From the NCBI RefSeq assembly GCF_041320275.1, contig NZ_CP162023.1:3100001-3164000 (forward strand): 64,000 nucleotides of DNA, written 5' to 3'. The notes beneath the pieces are model-generated. The model made no database searches and was not told the DNA's origin. It was given only the letters and a program-made list of their open reading frames with translations. Positions 7,908 to 18,460 of this stretch are shown piece by piece. The stretch's first letter is position 1. Each line of letters opens with the position of its first letter. This DNA is from Mumia sp. Pv4-285. Its GTDB lineage: Bacteria; Actinomycetota; Actinomycetes; Propionibacteriales; Nocardioidaceae. The translations under genes and the position numbers were made by a program.

Positions 7908-9842
7908 ATGTTGCGGATCCCGGTCATGGACGTCTGCCCGGTCGTCGAGCACGGCGCGTACGCCGCCAAGGCCGCGGTCGGCGAGCCGTTCCCGATCCGG
8001 GCGCGCATCTTCCGCGAGGGGCACGACGCACTCGGCGCGGGAGTCGTGCTCACCGGCCCCGACCGGCGGGACCGCCCCTGGATCCCGCTCCCCCACCTGG
8101 ACAACGACCACCACGAGCTGTGGGTGACCCTCGACGCGACGGGCCCGTGGTCGTTCCGGATCGAGACGTGGTCCGACCCGTTCGGCACGTGGCTGCACGA
8201 CGCGCCGGTCAAGGTCGCCGCCGACGTCGACACCGAGCTGATGCCCGTCGAGGGCGCGCTGCTGCTCGAGCGCGCCGCGAAGGCGCTCCCCCGCGGCCGG
8301 ACCGCGGAGCGCAACACGCTCCGCAGCGCAGCCAAGGCCCTCCGCGACCGGCGCGTCGGTGCCGCCGAGCGCATCGACGCCGCGACCTCGCCGGAGGTGC
8401 TCGACATCATGAGCCGCTTCCCTGTGCGCGACCTGCTCGAGAGCACCCCTTCGTACCCGGTGTTCGCCGACCGCGAGCGTGCGCTGAGCGGATCCTGGTA
8501 CGAGCTGTTCCCGCGATCGTACGGCGGCCTGCGGGGCTCGATCGACCAGCTGGACCGGGTCGCGGCGATGGGGTTCGACGTGGTCTACCTGCCGCCCATC
8601 CACCCGATCGGCCGGGTGAACCGCAAGGGCCGCAACAACTCGCTGCATCCCGAGCCGGGCGACCCGGGATCCCCGTGGGCGATCGGCGCCGCCGAAGGCG
8701 GCCACGACGCGATCCACCCCGAGCTCGGCACGTTCGACGACCTCGCCGCGTTCGTCTCCGCGACCCGCGAGCGCGGCATGGAGGTCGCCCTCGACCTCGC
8801 GCTCCAGTGCGCGCCCGACCACCCGTGGGTCGCCGCGCACCCCGAGTGGTTCACGACGCGCGCCGACGGCACGATCGCGTACGCGGAGAACCCGCCCAAG
8901 AAGTACCAGGACATCTATCCGCTCAACTTCGACAACGACCCCGAGGGCCTGTACGCCGAGGTGCTGCGCGTGGTCCGGCACTGGATGGCGCACGGGATCC
9001 GGATCTACCGCGTCGACAACCCGCACACCAAGCCGGTGCCGTTCTGGGAGCGGCTGCTCGCGGAGGTGCGCCGTACGGATCCCGACGTCGTCTTCCTCGC
9101 CGAGGCGTTCACGCGACCGGCGATGATGCGCTCGCTCGGCACGGTCGGGTTCCACCAGTCCTACTCCTACTTCACGTGGCGCGAGACGAAGGAGGAGCTG
9201 TCCTCGTACCTCGCGGAGGTGTCCGGACGCAAGGCGCACGTGATGCGCTCGGCGTTCTGGGTGAACACCCCCGACATCCTTCCGTCCCATCTGCAGACGG
9301 GTGATCCGGCGATGTTCCGGCTGAGGGCCGTGCTCGCCGCGACCGGCACCCCGACGTGGGGCATGTACTCCGGCTTCGAGCTGCTCGAGCACACGCCCCT
9401 GCGGCCCGGGAGCGAGGAGTACCTCGACTCCGAGAAGTACGAGATCCGGCACCGCAACTTCGACGTCGAGCACTCGATCGCGCCGTTCATCGCGAGGCTC
9501 AACGGCATCCGGCGCGAGCACCCGGCGCTCCAGCAGCTGCACCGGCTGCGCGTGCACGACACGGACTCCGACCACATCCTCTGCTACTCGCGCCGCCACC
9601 TGACGGACGCGCGCGACACTGGCCGTCCGGACGACGCGGTGATCGTCGTCGCGAACCTCGAGCCTTCGGTGGCGCACGAGACGACGGTCCATCTCGACCT
9701 GCCCGCGCTCGGGATCGGCTGGGGAGAGCGCTTCGCCGTCCGCGACGAGCTGACGGGCCAGGTGTACGAGTGGAGCGAGGACAACTACGTGCGGCTCGGC
9801 GGCGACGCCGAGGTCGCCCACGTGCTGACCGTGCTGCGCTGA
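7908..9842 (+). CDS. glgE: Alpha-1,4-glucan:maltose-1-phosphate maltosyltransferase
   Basis: This 644-residue GH13_3 enzyme extends alpha-1,4-glucan using maltose 1-phosphate made by TreS and Mak. An N-terminal beta-sandwich and helical insert precede the barrel. The nucleophile Asp370 lies in RVDNPHTKP, acid/base Glu399 in LAEAF and the transition-state Asp456 in NTPDILP. All three sit exactly 24 residues before the known S. coelicolor residues (394, 423, 480), which confirms family and register. The signature LALQCAPDHPW is present. The ATG preceded by the leaderless -10 box was preferred to the TTG at 7887. A strong hairpin follows the gene. Confidence 0.96.
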   Translation: MLRIPVMDVCPVVEHGAYAAKAAVGEPFPIRARIFREGHDALGAGVVLTGPDRRDRPWIPLPHLDNDHHELWVTLDATGPWSFRIETWSDPFGTWLHDAPVKVAADVDTELMPVEGALLLERAAKALPRGRTAERNTLRSAAKALRDRRVGAAERIDAATSPEVLDIMSRFPVRDLLESTPSYPVFADRERALSGSWYELFPRSYGGLRGSIDQLDRVAAMGFDVVYLPPIHPIGRVNRKGRNNSLHPEPGDPGSPWAIGAAEGGHDAIHPELGTFDDLAAFVSATRERGMEVALDLALQCAPDHPWVAAHPEWFTTRADGTIAYAENPPKKYQDIYPLNFDNDPEGLYAEVLRVVRHWMAHGIRIYRVDNPHTKPVPFWERLLAEVRRTDPDVVFLAEAFTRPAMMRSLGTVGFHQSYSYFTWRETKEELSSYLAEVSGRKAHVMRSAFWVNTPDILPSHLQTGDPAMFRLRAVLAATGTPTWGMYSGFELLEHTPLRPGSEEYLDSEKYEIRHRNFDVEHSIAPFIARLNGIRREHPALQQLHRLRVHDTDSDHILCYSRRHLTDARDTGRPDDAVIVVANLEPSVAHETTVHLDLPALGIGWGERFAVRDELTGQVYEWSEDNYVRLGGDAEVAHVLTVLR

Positions 9843-9870
9843 GGGGCGGGCGTACGCACAAAGCGTCCGC

Positions 9871-9914
9871 TGCGTCTACTCAGCGACGTCTCTAGGCGTC
9901 GCTGAGTAGACGCA
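9871..9914. terminator. Perfect 18-bp hairpin after glgE
   Basis: Arms 9871-9888 and 9897-9914 are perfectly complementary around an 8-nt loop. There is no T-tract, as is common in high-GC actinobacteria. It lies between converging glgE and the L7/L12-like membrane gene and could stop transcription from either side. Confidence 0.7.
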
Positions 9915-9957
9915 GGCGTCGCTCGGTGGGCCGAACCAGCTGGGAAGCGGAACGGAA

Positions 9958-10041
9958 GGTCTCGATCGCTTCGCGCCTCGACCAGCGGGTCCGGGCTCGC
10001 GCCTCGACCAGCGGGGCCGGGCTCGCGCCTCGACCAGCGGG
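9958..10041. repeat. Dispersed 30-bp repeat with 26-bp tandem extension
   Basis: Bases 9958-9987 are an exact copy, in reverse orientation, of the 30-bp repeat also found at 12704, 44880 and 58866. Its end (GCCTCGACCAGCGGG) is then repeated in 26-bp units at 9975, 10001 and 10027. The array fills the space between glgE and the convergent membrane gene. Confidence 0.85.
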
Positions 10042-10045
10042 GCCC

Positions 10046-10564
10046 TCAGGCTGTAGGGCGGCGGTGGAGCGTCTCCACGTAGTCCCACGCGTCCACGAGC
10101 CGCATGGTCGTACGGCGCCGGAGCAGCTTGAGCGCCCGCCACCGGCCCCAGCGGAACTGAGCGATCTCCCTGAGGTCGCCGGCAAGGGTCTCGTCGACCT
10201 CGGCGTGGTCGAGGTCCGAGGCGTCGTCGTACGCCTGCTGGATCAGTCGGCGCTCGATCAGGACCGACCACTCGTCGACCCGGGACCGCGCTGCGAGGAG
10301 CGAAAGGTTCGTGCTCCCGTGGAGCAGCCTGATGGCCTCCATCTTGCGCCCGGACTCGAGGAGCCGGCTGATCTCTGCGCGGGTCACCTGGTCGACCGGT
10401 CGGTTGCCCTGCGTCCACAGCGTCGCCTGGCGCACCTCGGGCGCGATCGGCGTGAGGTGACGTGCCGCGATCGGCTCCGGGGGCTCGCGCCGGCCGGTCC
10501 ACCACATCAGGAGCGCACCGATGGCGATCCCGGAGAGGACGGCAGCGACCACGGCCACGAGCAT
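10046..10564 (-). CDS. Membrane-anchored protein with two L7/L12-CTD-like segments
   Basis: This 172-residue protein begins with one transmembrane helix (about residues 2-22), followed by two helical segments resembling the C-terminal domain of ribosomal protein L7/L12: [19 protein letters not shown] (about residues 64-83) and [20 protein letters not shown] (about 137-157). The pattern hydrophobic-x-GRK-x-AI-K-LL then TxL-x-x-A follows L7/L12. Such domains occur in uncharacterised bacterial proteins as interaction modules. It sits between the glgXE and treS-mak transcription units and is divergent from treS with only 72 bases between starts, so co-regulation is possible. Function is unknown, and nothing shows it binds translation factors. 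Confidence 0.7.
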   Translation of the reverse strand: MLVAVVAAVLSGIAIGALLMWWTGRREPPEPIAARHLTPIAPEVRQATLWTQGNRPVDQVTRAEISRLLESGRKMEAIRLLHGSTNLSLLAARSRVDEWSVLIERRLIQQAYDDASDLDHAEVDETLAGDLREIAQFRWGRWRALKLLRRRTTMRLVDAWDYVETLHRRPTA

Positions 10565-10570
10565 GGCCTC

Positions 10571-10576
10571 ACCCTA
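10571..10576 (-). promoter_or_regulatory. Leaderless -10 element TAGGGT
   Basis: On the minus strand TAGGGT is 6 nt before the ATG at 10564. It is back-to-back with an identical hexamer serving treS. Confidence 0.5.
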
Positions 10577-10623
10577 GTGCTGCGCGCGCAGGTCGCCGAG
10601 CAGATTCGCCGGGCGAGTGGCAC

Positions 10624-10629
10624 TAGGGT
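10624..10629 (+). promoter_or_regulatory. Leaderless -10 element TAGGGT before treS
   Basis: TAGGGT lies exactly 7 nt before the ATG at 10637, followed by GGCGCGC. The same hexamer-spacer design precedes glgE, suggesting similar expression of the pathway. Confidence 0.6.
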
Positions 10630-10636
10630 GGCGCGC

Positions 10637-12345
<1,709 letters not shown>

Positions 12346-12346
<1 letters not shown>

Positions 12347-13776
12347 TGTCCACCGACCGCACGCACGACGTGCTCGAGTACCTCGTCCGGCAACGGTGGT
12401 TCGCCGGGGAGGGCACGGGCTGGGAGGTCGACCGGATCCAGCCCCTCGAGTGGCTCAGCCACCCGTCGACCGGGATCGGAGTGAGGTTCGAGCTCGTCAC
12501 AGTCCGCGGGCCGGGGGGCACGCAGACCTACAATGTGCCGCTCGCCTACCGCGACGAACCGATCGAGGCCAACGCGTACGGGCTCGTCGGCACGACCTCC
12601 CTGGGCGCCGGAGAGACGGCTGCGGACCTGTACGTCTACGACGCGCTGCACGACCCGGTGGCGCGACAGGTGCTGATGAAGGGATTCTTCGAGGCCTCCT
12701 CCCCGCTGGTCGAGGCGCGAAGCGATCGAGACCACACCTCCTACACCTCTCTCATCCCGCTCGGCGAGGACGGCGCGACGGTGATCAGCCCCGACTCGGA
12801 GTCGGTGCTGCTCGCCGTCGAGCAGTCGAACACCTCGATGGTGGTGGCGGAGACCGCGATGCTGAAGGTCTTCCGGAAGGTCGTCGACGGCCGCAACCCC
12901 GACGTCGAGATCCACGACGCGCTCGCAGGGCCCGGCGACGAGGCGATCGCGGCTCTGTGGGGCTGGATCAGCGCGACACCTCCCGGCACCAGCGCCTCGT
13001 ACGATCTCGCGATGCTCCAGCGGTTCCTGAGGACGGCGAGCAACGGCTGGGAGAGCGCCCGCGCGAGCGTGCGTGACCTGCTCGCCGAGCCAGATCTGGA
13101 GCCCTCGGCCGCCGGCGGCGACTTCGCCGGTGAGGCGTTGCGCCTGGGTGAGACCGTGCGACTCGTGCACACCCTCATGGCCGAGCGGCTGCCGACGGCC
13201 GACTGGCGAGCCGACGAGCTGGCCGCGCTCGCGGACCGGCTCGACGAACGCCTCGCCCGTCTGGCCGAGCGGGTGGACGAGCTGGAGCGGTACGCCGACG
13301 CCGCGCGGTCGGTCTATGCCCGGCTCCGTACGCTCGACAGCCCGGTGCGCGCACAGCGGGTCCACGGCGACCTCCACCTCGGTCAGACGCTGCGTACGAC
13401 CGCCGGATGGAAGCTGATCGACTTCGAGGGCGAGCCCGTCGCGCCGCTCGAGGAGCGCGTGGCCCTGGACTCGGTGTGGCGCGACGTCGCCGGCATCACG
13501 CGGTCTTTCGACTACGCCGCGAACTCGTACCTGCTCCAGACGGCGACCACCGACGAGACGGCGGTCGCGCAGGCACGCGCGTGGGTCGAGCGCAACCGCG
13601 CGGCGTTCCTCGCGGGCTACGGCGGCGATCCGGAGGCGCAGCCCACGTCTGCGGACACGGCGCTGCTCGCGGCGTACGAGGTGGACAAGGCGTTGTACGA
13701 GTTCGTCTACGAGGTCGACCACCGGCCTGACTGGGCAGCGATCCCGCGCACGTCGCTGGAGGACCTTCTCGGCTGA
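12346..13776 (+). CDS. mak: Maltokinase
   Basis: This 476-residue kinase phosphorylates maltose to maltose 1-phosphate, the GlgE donor. The C-terminal lobe has the catalytic loop RVHGDLHLGQT (Asp342) and metal motif LIDFEGEP, typical of Pep2/Mak aminoglycoside-kinase-like enzymes. The ATG overlaps the treS stop. Residues 120-129 ([10 protein letters not shown]) are encoded by an exact in-frame copy of the genome's dispersed 30-bp repeat (12704-12733), placed between FFEASS and HTSYTSL. The reading frame continues intact across it, so the enzyme is probably functional with an extra hydrophilic loop. The protein is somewhat longer than mycobacterial Mak (about 455 residues). Confidence 0.94.
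12704..12733. repeat. Dispersed 30-bp repeat copy inside mak
   Basis: This copy is identical over 30 bases to the intergenic one at 58866-58895 and is the reverse complement of those at 9958 and 44880. It is the only exact copy found inside a coding sequence, and its length preserves the frame. Confidence 0.92.
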
Positions 13777-13844
13777 CCGGTGGTGGACGTGGTGGTCCCC
13801 ACGTCCTCCACACGGCGCCGTCCGAGCGTGAAAGACTCGCCACC

Positions 13845-15650
13845 ATGACGCGAGACCTCTGGCGTGACCTCGGGGCCCACCAGCGCGACGACGGTGTCGA
13901 CTTCGCGGTCTGGGCACCGCACGCGCGCGAGGTGCAGGTCCTGGGCGACTTCAACGGCTGGGACGGGCACGCGCACGGCCTGACGCGTGGCGACGACGGG
14001 GTGTGGCGCGGGCGCGTCGACGACATCGGTGACGGCGCCCTCTACAAGTACGCGGTGCACGGTGCCGACGGCGTCTGGCGGCAGAAGGCCGACCCGTTCG
14101 CGACGTGGGCGGAGGTGCCGCCGGACAACGCGTCGCGGGTCTTCACCTCGCAGCACGTCTGGTCCGACGACACGTGGGTGCGCGACCGCACCACCCGCCA
14201 GCCGTGGGCAGAGCCGATGAGCGTGTACGAGGTGCACCTCGGCTCGTGGCGCCGCGGTCTGTCGTACGCGGAGCTGGCGCAGACTCTCGTCCCGTACGTC
14301 GCCGAGCGCGGATTCACGCATGTCGAGCTGATGCCGGTGATGGAGCACCCGTTCGGCGGCTCGTGGGGCTACCAGGTCACGGGCTACTACGCGCCGACCT
14401 CACGCTTCGGCGACCCGGACGGCTTCCGTGCTCTCGTCGACGCGTTCCACGCGGCGGGCATCGGCGTGATCCTCGACTGGGTCCCGGCGCACTTCCCGCG
14501 CGACGACTGGGCGCTGGCGCGCTTCGACGGCACCCCGCTGTACGAGCACGCCGATCCCCGCCGTGGCGAGCACCCGGACTGGGGCACGTACGTCTTCGAC
14601 CTCACCAAGGGCGAGGTGCGCGAGTTCCTGCTCGCGAACGCCTTCTGGTGGTTCGAGGAGTTCCACGTCGACGGGCTGCGCGTCGACGCGGTGGCCTCGA
14701 TGCTCTACCTCGACTACTCGCGCGGTCCGGGCGGCTGGACGCCGAACGCTCAGGGCGGCAACATCGACCTCGAGGCGGTGTCGTTCTTCCAGGAGCTCAA
14801 CGCGTCGTGCTACGCCCGTTTCGGCGGCATCGCGATGATCGCCGAGGAGTCGACCGCCTACGACGGGGTGACCCGCGACGTGGCGTACGACGGGCTCGGG
14901 TTCGGCTTCAAGTGGAACCTCGGCTGGATGCACGACACCCTCGACTACGTCGAGACCGACCCGATGTACCGGAGCCACGACCACCACCGGCTCACGTTCG
15001 CGATGATGTACCACCACGCCGAGAACTTCGTGCTCCCGCTGTCGCACGACGAGGTCGTCCACGGCAAGGGTTCGCTGCTCGGCAAGATGCCTGGCGACGA
15101 CTGGAAGCGCTTCGCGAACCTCCGCGCGCTGCTGGCGTACCAGTGGTCGCACCCCGGCAAGCAGCTGACGTTCATGGGTGCCGAGATCGCGCAGGAGCGC
15201 GAGTGGTCCGAGGAGCGCTCCCTCGACTGGGAGTCGCTCGACGCGCCCTCGCACGCAGGCGTGCAGCGTCTCGTGACCGACCTCAACGCCCACTACGTCG
15301 CCAACCCCGCCCTGTGGGAGGACGACTACTCCCCCGACGGCTTCGCCTGGCTCGAGGCGGACGACGCTGCCGGCAACGTGTACGCGTTCGTCCGCCGCGG
15401 TGGTGGTCGTACGCTCGTCTGCGTGGCGAACATGTCCGGCGAGACGTGGCAGTCCTACCGTGTCGGTCTGCCCGACGCGGGGGCGTGGCGGGTGGTGCTC
15501 TGCACCGACGACGAGGCGTACGGCGGTGCGGGCGCGTCGCCGGGCCCCGATCTGGAGACCGAGCCGATCGCCTGGCACCGGCAGCCGCAGTCCGCCGCCG
15601 TACGCCTGCCCGCGCTCTCCTTGACGTGGATCGAGCCGGCCGATGGCTGA
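13845..15650 (+). CDS. glgB: 1,4-alpha-glucan branching enzyme, short form
   Basis: This 601-residue GH13_9 enzyme introduces alpha-1,6 branches into the GlgE product. It has one N-terminal CBM48 module (residues 8-95), the barrel, and a C-terminal beta domain. Catalytic residues are Asp281 in LRVDAVASMLYLDY, Glu334 in IAEEST and Asp402 in SHDEVVHG. It is about 125 residues shorter than E. coli or mycobacterial GlgB because it lacks the extra N1 domain, which in other enzymes influences branch length. A weak -10-like AAGACT is 7 nt before the ATG. The Nudix gene overlaps its 3' end. Confidence 0.95.
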   Translation: MTRDLWRDLGAHQRDDGVDFAVWAPHAREVQVLGDFNGWDGHAHGLTRGDDGVWRGRVDDIGDGALYKYAVHGADGVWRQKADPFATWAEVPPDNASRVFTSQHVWSDDTWVRDRTTRQPWAEPMSVYEVHLGSWRRGLSYAELAQTLVPYVAERGFTHVELMPVMEHPFGGSWGYQVTGYYAPTSRFGDPDGFRALVDAFHAAGIGVILDWVPAHFPRDDWALARFDGTPLYEHADPRRGEHPDWGTYVFDLTKGEVREFLLANAFWWFEEFHVDGLRVDAVASMLYLDYSRGPGGWTPNAQGGNIDLEAVSFFQELNASCYARFGGIAMIAEESTAYDGVTRDVAYDGLGFGFKWNLGWMHDTLDYVETDPMYRSHDHHRLTFAMMYHHAENFVLPLSHDEVVHGKGSLLGKMPGDDWKRFANLRALLAYQWSHPGKQLTFMGAEIAQEREWSEERSLDWESLDAPSHAGVQRLVTDLNAHYVANPALWEDDYSPDGFAWLEADDAAGNVYAFVRRGGGRTLVCVANMSGETWQSYRVGLPDAGAWRVVLCTDDEAYGGAGASPGPDLETEPIAWHRQPQSAAVRLPALSLTWIEPADG

Positions 15651-16488
15651 CCTCACGCTGCGGCCGCTCGGTGACGGCGCGTACGAGGGCAGTGCCTATG
15701 AGATACGTGACGGCGAGGACGCCCTCGGCACCTTCAGCGTCGCGGTCGGCGACGACCGTACGGCGTCACTCTCCTGGGACCTCGGTCGCACCGAGGAGCC
15801 GCAGCGGTCCCGTGCCGTCAACCTCGCGATCACGTACGCGCTCGACGAGCTGGGAGCCACTCGCGTGCAGACCCTGCTCGACGAGGACACGGTCGCCGAC
15901 CGCCGCGCGGCCGCCCGCGCCGGCATGCGCCGTGACGGGCTCCTCCGACGGGTCGGCGCCCCCGACCAGGAGCTGCTCTCCCGGTTGTCGGACGACCCGC
16001 ACCCGGGGACGCGCGAGGGTTTCGTCGCGATGCTCAACGCGGCCCTGCCCAAGAAGCGTGCGATCGCCCAGGCGCTGGTCCGCGACGACGCCGGCCGCGT
16101 GCTGCTGTGCGAGCTCACCTACAAGCGCGAGTGGGATCTCCCTGGGGGTGTCGTCGACCCGGGCGAGTCGCCTGCGGACGCGGTGGTGCGCGAGCTCCGT
16201 GAGGAGCTCGGTGTCGACGCACGCGTGCGCGGTCTGCGTACGGTCAACTGGCTGCCGCCGTGGAGCGCCTGGGACGATGCGGTGCTGTTCGTCTTCGACG
16301 TCGAGCCGTGGGACCCTCAGACGCCGCTGACGCTCCAGCCGACGGAGATCGCCGGCATCCACTGGTGCGACCGCGATCTCGTCCGCGAACGCGCGACCGC
16401 CGCCACGATCGAGCTGCTCGACAGCCTCGACGTCGACCCCGACGACGCCTACCGCGAGGCGGGGCAGGTCTTCCGCGGCAACGCCTGA
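15643..16488 (+). CDS. GNAT-like plus Nudix hydrolase fusion
   Basis: This 281-residue protein overlaps the last 8 bases of glgB. Residues 1-105 resemble a divergent GNAT acetyltransferase fold: AVNLAITYALDELGATRVQ and RRAAARAGMRRDGLLRR match the helix and C-terminal strand patterns of RimJ/RimL-like enzymes, though the acetyl-CoA loop is not convincing. Residues 135-255 form a Nudix domain with box GGVVDPGESPADAVVRELRE followed by ELG, so nucleoside-diphosphate-X hydrolysis is likely. Coupling to glgB suggests a role linked to sugar nucleotides or glucan metabolism, but that is inference. The GNAT part could be purely structural. Confidence 0.82.
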   Translation: MADLTLRPLGDGAYEGSAYEIRDGEDALGTFSVAVGDDRTASLSWDLGRTEEPQRSRAVNLAITYALDELGATRVQTLLDEDTVADRRAAARAGMRRDGLLRRVGAPDQELLSRLSDDPHPGTREGFVAMLNAALPKKRAIAQALVRDDAGRVLLCELTYKREWDLPGGVVDPGESPADAVVRELREELGVDARVRGLRTVNWLPPWSAWDDAVLFVFDVEPWDPQTPLTLQPTEIAGIHWCDRDLVRERATAATIELLDSLDVDPDDAYREAGQVFRGNA

Positions 16489-16513
16489 GCGGCCTCGACC
16501 CACGAGCGCGCGC

Positions 16514-17527
16514 TCAGGGTGTCGCGACGCCTGCCGTGTCCTCGGACGCGATCACGCCGCCGTACTGCGCCAGCACCCGAGGCAGGCCGACGCCGCCGGT
16601 CGGCGGCACGTACAGCAGCACCTGGTGGTAGTAGCGCAGCAGGCCCGATCGGGCCATCGGCTCGCCGAAGTACGCGCGCTGCTCGGAGGTGGGGGGCCAG
16701 CTCACGGTCGCGCCGGGCGACAGCACCCACCCGTCCTGACGCATGAGCGTGCCGAAGACCAGGGCACCGCCGTCCTCGGTGCGGACCGCGTGCTTCACCG
16801 GCTGCGACGACCACGTACGGCGGAAGGTCGTGCCCGGCTTGGCGAGACCGGCCGCCTGGGCGCGCATCTGCGTGACGAACGAGTCGGCGGTCACCTGGTT
16901 GGCGCGTGGCGACGACGGGTCGCCGAGCACCGCGGCGTACGCCTGGAGCGCCCCGCTCGGAGACGCGACGAGGCCGTCGGCGACGTTCGGGTCGACCGTC
17001 TCGAGCTCGTCCCCGGACGTCTTCGGGACGGGCAGGACCGTGCTGATGAGCGCCTCGGGCGTCGCGGTGAGCTCCCACCTGCCGGTGGACGACGCCCGCT
17101 CGAAGACCTGGATGCGCCGCACGCCGCGGGTGTCGTCACGGGCGACGGCGAGGAACCACAAAGGGTACTCGGCGAGCCGCGGCGTGTACACGTCCTCCAC
17201 CTCGGCCCCGCTCACGCCCTTGCCGGTCGACGCGCTGCCGTTGAGCCGCTTGGCGACGTCGATCGCCCCACCGTCGACAGCCAGCACCGAGCCCGACTCC
17301 ACCAGCGCCAGGATGTCGGGATCGAGCGCCGTGAACGCGGCGCCACGGGCCTTCTCGAAGTTGCGGTACGTGCGTTCGATCTCGCTCTGGTTCGCGGCGA
17401 TCTTGGAGACGTCGGTGCTCGACTTCTCCCTTGGGATCGCACCGCACCCGACGACGAGCGTCACGGCGAGGGTCGCGACGACCGCGGCCAGACCGGTTCG
17501 ACGGGTCGGGCGCGTGCGTACCGTCAT
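16514..17527 (-). CDS. Predicted lipoprotein
   Basis: This 337-residue protein has a basic N-terminus, a hydrophobic stretch and the lipobox LVVGC (Cys about residue 28), so it is probably exported and lipid-anchored. The rest is soluble, with no catalytic motif I recognise. The start overlaps the previous gene's stop (ATGA), with GAAGGAGG just upstream. The partner gene encodes a two-helix membrane protein, so the pair may act together at the outer face of the membrane. The fold cannot be named from sequence. It converges on the GNAT-Nudix gene, with 25 bases between. Confidence 0.75.
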   Translation of the reverse strand: MTVRTRPTRRTGLAAVVATLAVTLVVGCGAIPREKSSTDVSKIAANQSEIERTYRNFEKARGAAFTALDPDILALVESGSVLAVDGGAIDVAKRLNGSASTGKGVSGAEVEDVYTPRLAEYPLWFLAVARDDTRGVRRIQVFERASSTGRWELTATPEALISTVLPVPKTSGDELETVDPNVADGLVASPSGALQAYAAVLGDPSSPRANQVTADSFVTQMRAQAAGLAKPGTTFRRTWSSQPVKHAVRTEDGGALVFGTLMRQDGWVLSPGATVSWPPTSEQRAYFGEPMARSGLLRYYHQVLLYVPPTGGVGLPRVLAQYGGVIASEDTAGVATP

Positions 17528-18387
17528 GCGTCCTCCTTCACCCGGTCTGGCGCGGCCTCGGCGGCCCGTCGCGACCAGGGTCGCAGACGCCTGCGCGGGG
17601 GCTTGGCCGGCCGTGACGCCGCTCCCGCTCCGGCGCGCGAGTCCTTCGCCCCCGCACCCGTGGGCACCGCCTCCTCGTCGAGGAAGTCGTCCCACGTGTC
17701 CGCGTCCGCCGGATCGGTCTCCAGCCACGGCTCGTCCCACTCGTCGTCGGTCAGTCCAGGCGTCTCGACGCCCGGAGGGCGACGGCGGACCGCCGGAACG
17801 AGACCGGCCACGACGACGCCGAGGAGCGCCACCCCGACGCCGAAGACCGCCGTGCCGACCGAGACGCCGAAGGCACCAGGAACCTCGTACGCCGCCGTGA
17901 CCTGCAGACCCGACAGGTCGGCGTCGCCCATCGCCAGCGCGGCCAGCGAGACCGACTCGTCCGGCAGGTCGAACCGCAGCTGCGCCCCGCCGACTCCCGA
18001 CGTCTGCTCCAGCCACCAGTCGAGTGCCGTCGGCGCAGCCGGGAGGAACTGGTCACCGGTGACCGGCTTCGTGCTCACGGACCACGGAACGCGGTAGCGG
18101 GTGATCTCGACGCGCTGGGTCGACGCCAGGTAGTCGTCGAGGTCGACGGTGTTCGCGAGGCCGAGGAACACCGGCTTGTCGTCCGGCACCTCGATCTGCA
18201 CGCTGACCTGGGGGCCGTAGCGTGCGAGCACGGCAGGGCGCGTGACGACCGCGCGAGCATCGGTGTCGATCTCGCGCGACCCTGTCGTCATCCGGTCGTC
18301 GGGACCGAAGGCGACGGCACCCACCGCGCCCACGATGGCGACGACGACCCCGAGCGCCAGCAACCCGAACCCGGCCACCCGTCGCAT
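17524..18387 (-). CDS. Two-helix membrane protein, partner of the lipoprotein
   Basis: This 287-residue protein has an N-terminal transmembrane helix (about residues 4-26), an extracellular domain of about 130 residues, a second helix (about 165-190) and a cytoplasmic tail that is first acidic (DDEWDEPWLETD) then basic (PPRRRLRPWSRR). The extracellular part contains no known motif. The ATG at 18387 was preferred to one 30 bases upstream because homology-like sequence begins with MRRVAGFG; a -10-like CATACT is 6 nt before it. Its stop overlaps the lipoprotein start, so the two are co-translated. Function is unknown. Confidence 0.7.
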   Translation of the reverse strand: MRRVAGFGLLALGVVVAIVGAVGAVAFGPDDRMTTGSREIDTDARAVVTRPAVLARYGPQVSVQIEVPDDKPVFLGLANTVDLDDYLASTQRVEITRYRVPWSVSTKPVTGDQFLPAAPTALDWWLEQTSGVGGAQLRFDLPDESVSLAALAMGDADLSGLQVTAAYEVPGAFGVSVGTAVFGVGVALLGVVVAGLVPAVRRRPPGVETPGLTDDEWDEPWLETDPADADTWDDFLDEEAVPTGAGAKDSRAGAGAASRPAKPPRRRLRPWSRRAAEAAPDRVKEDA

Positions 18388-18460
18388 GGAGCCAGTATGC
18401 AGGGGCCTACCGAACACGGTGCGGTGAGCAAGGTCAGCGCGGCGAGTCAGGGCCTCGATC

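Noticed and set aside
6186-9821. 1211-residue minus-strand ORF
   Set aside because: It lies entirely opposite glgX and glgE, which have complete catalytic motifs. Low stop frequency in a GC-rich shadow explains it.
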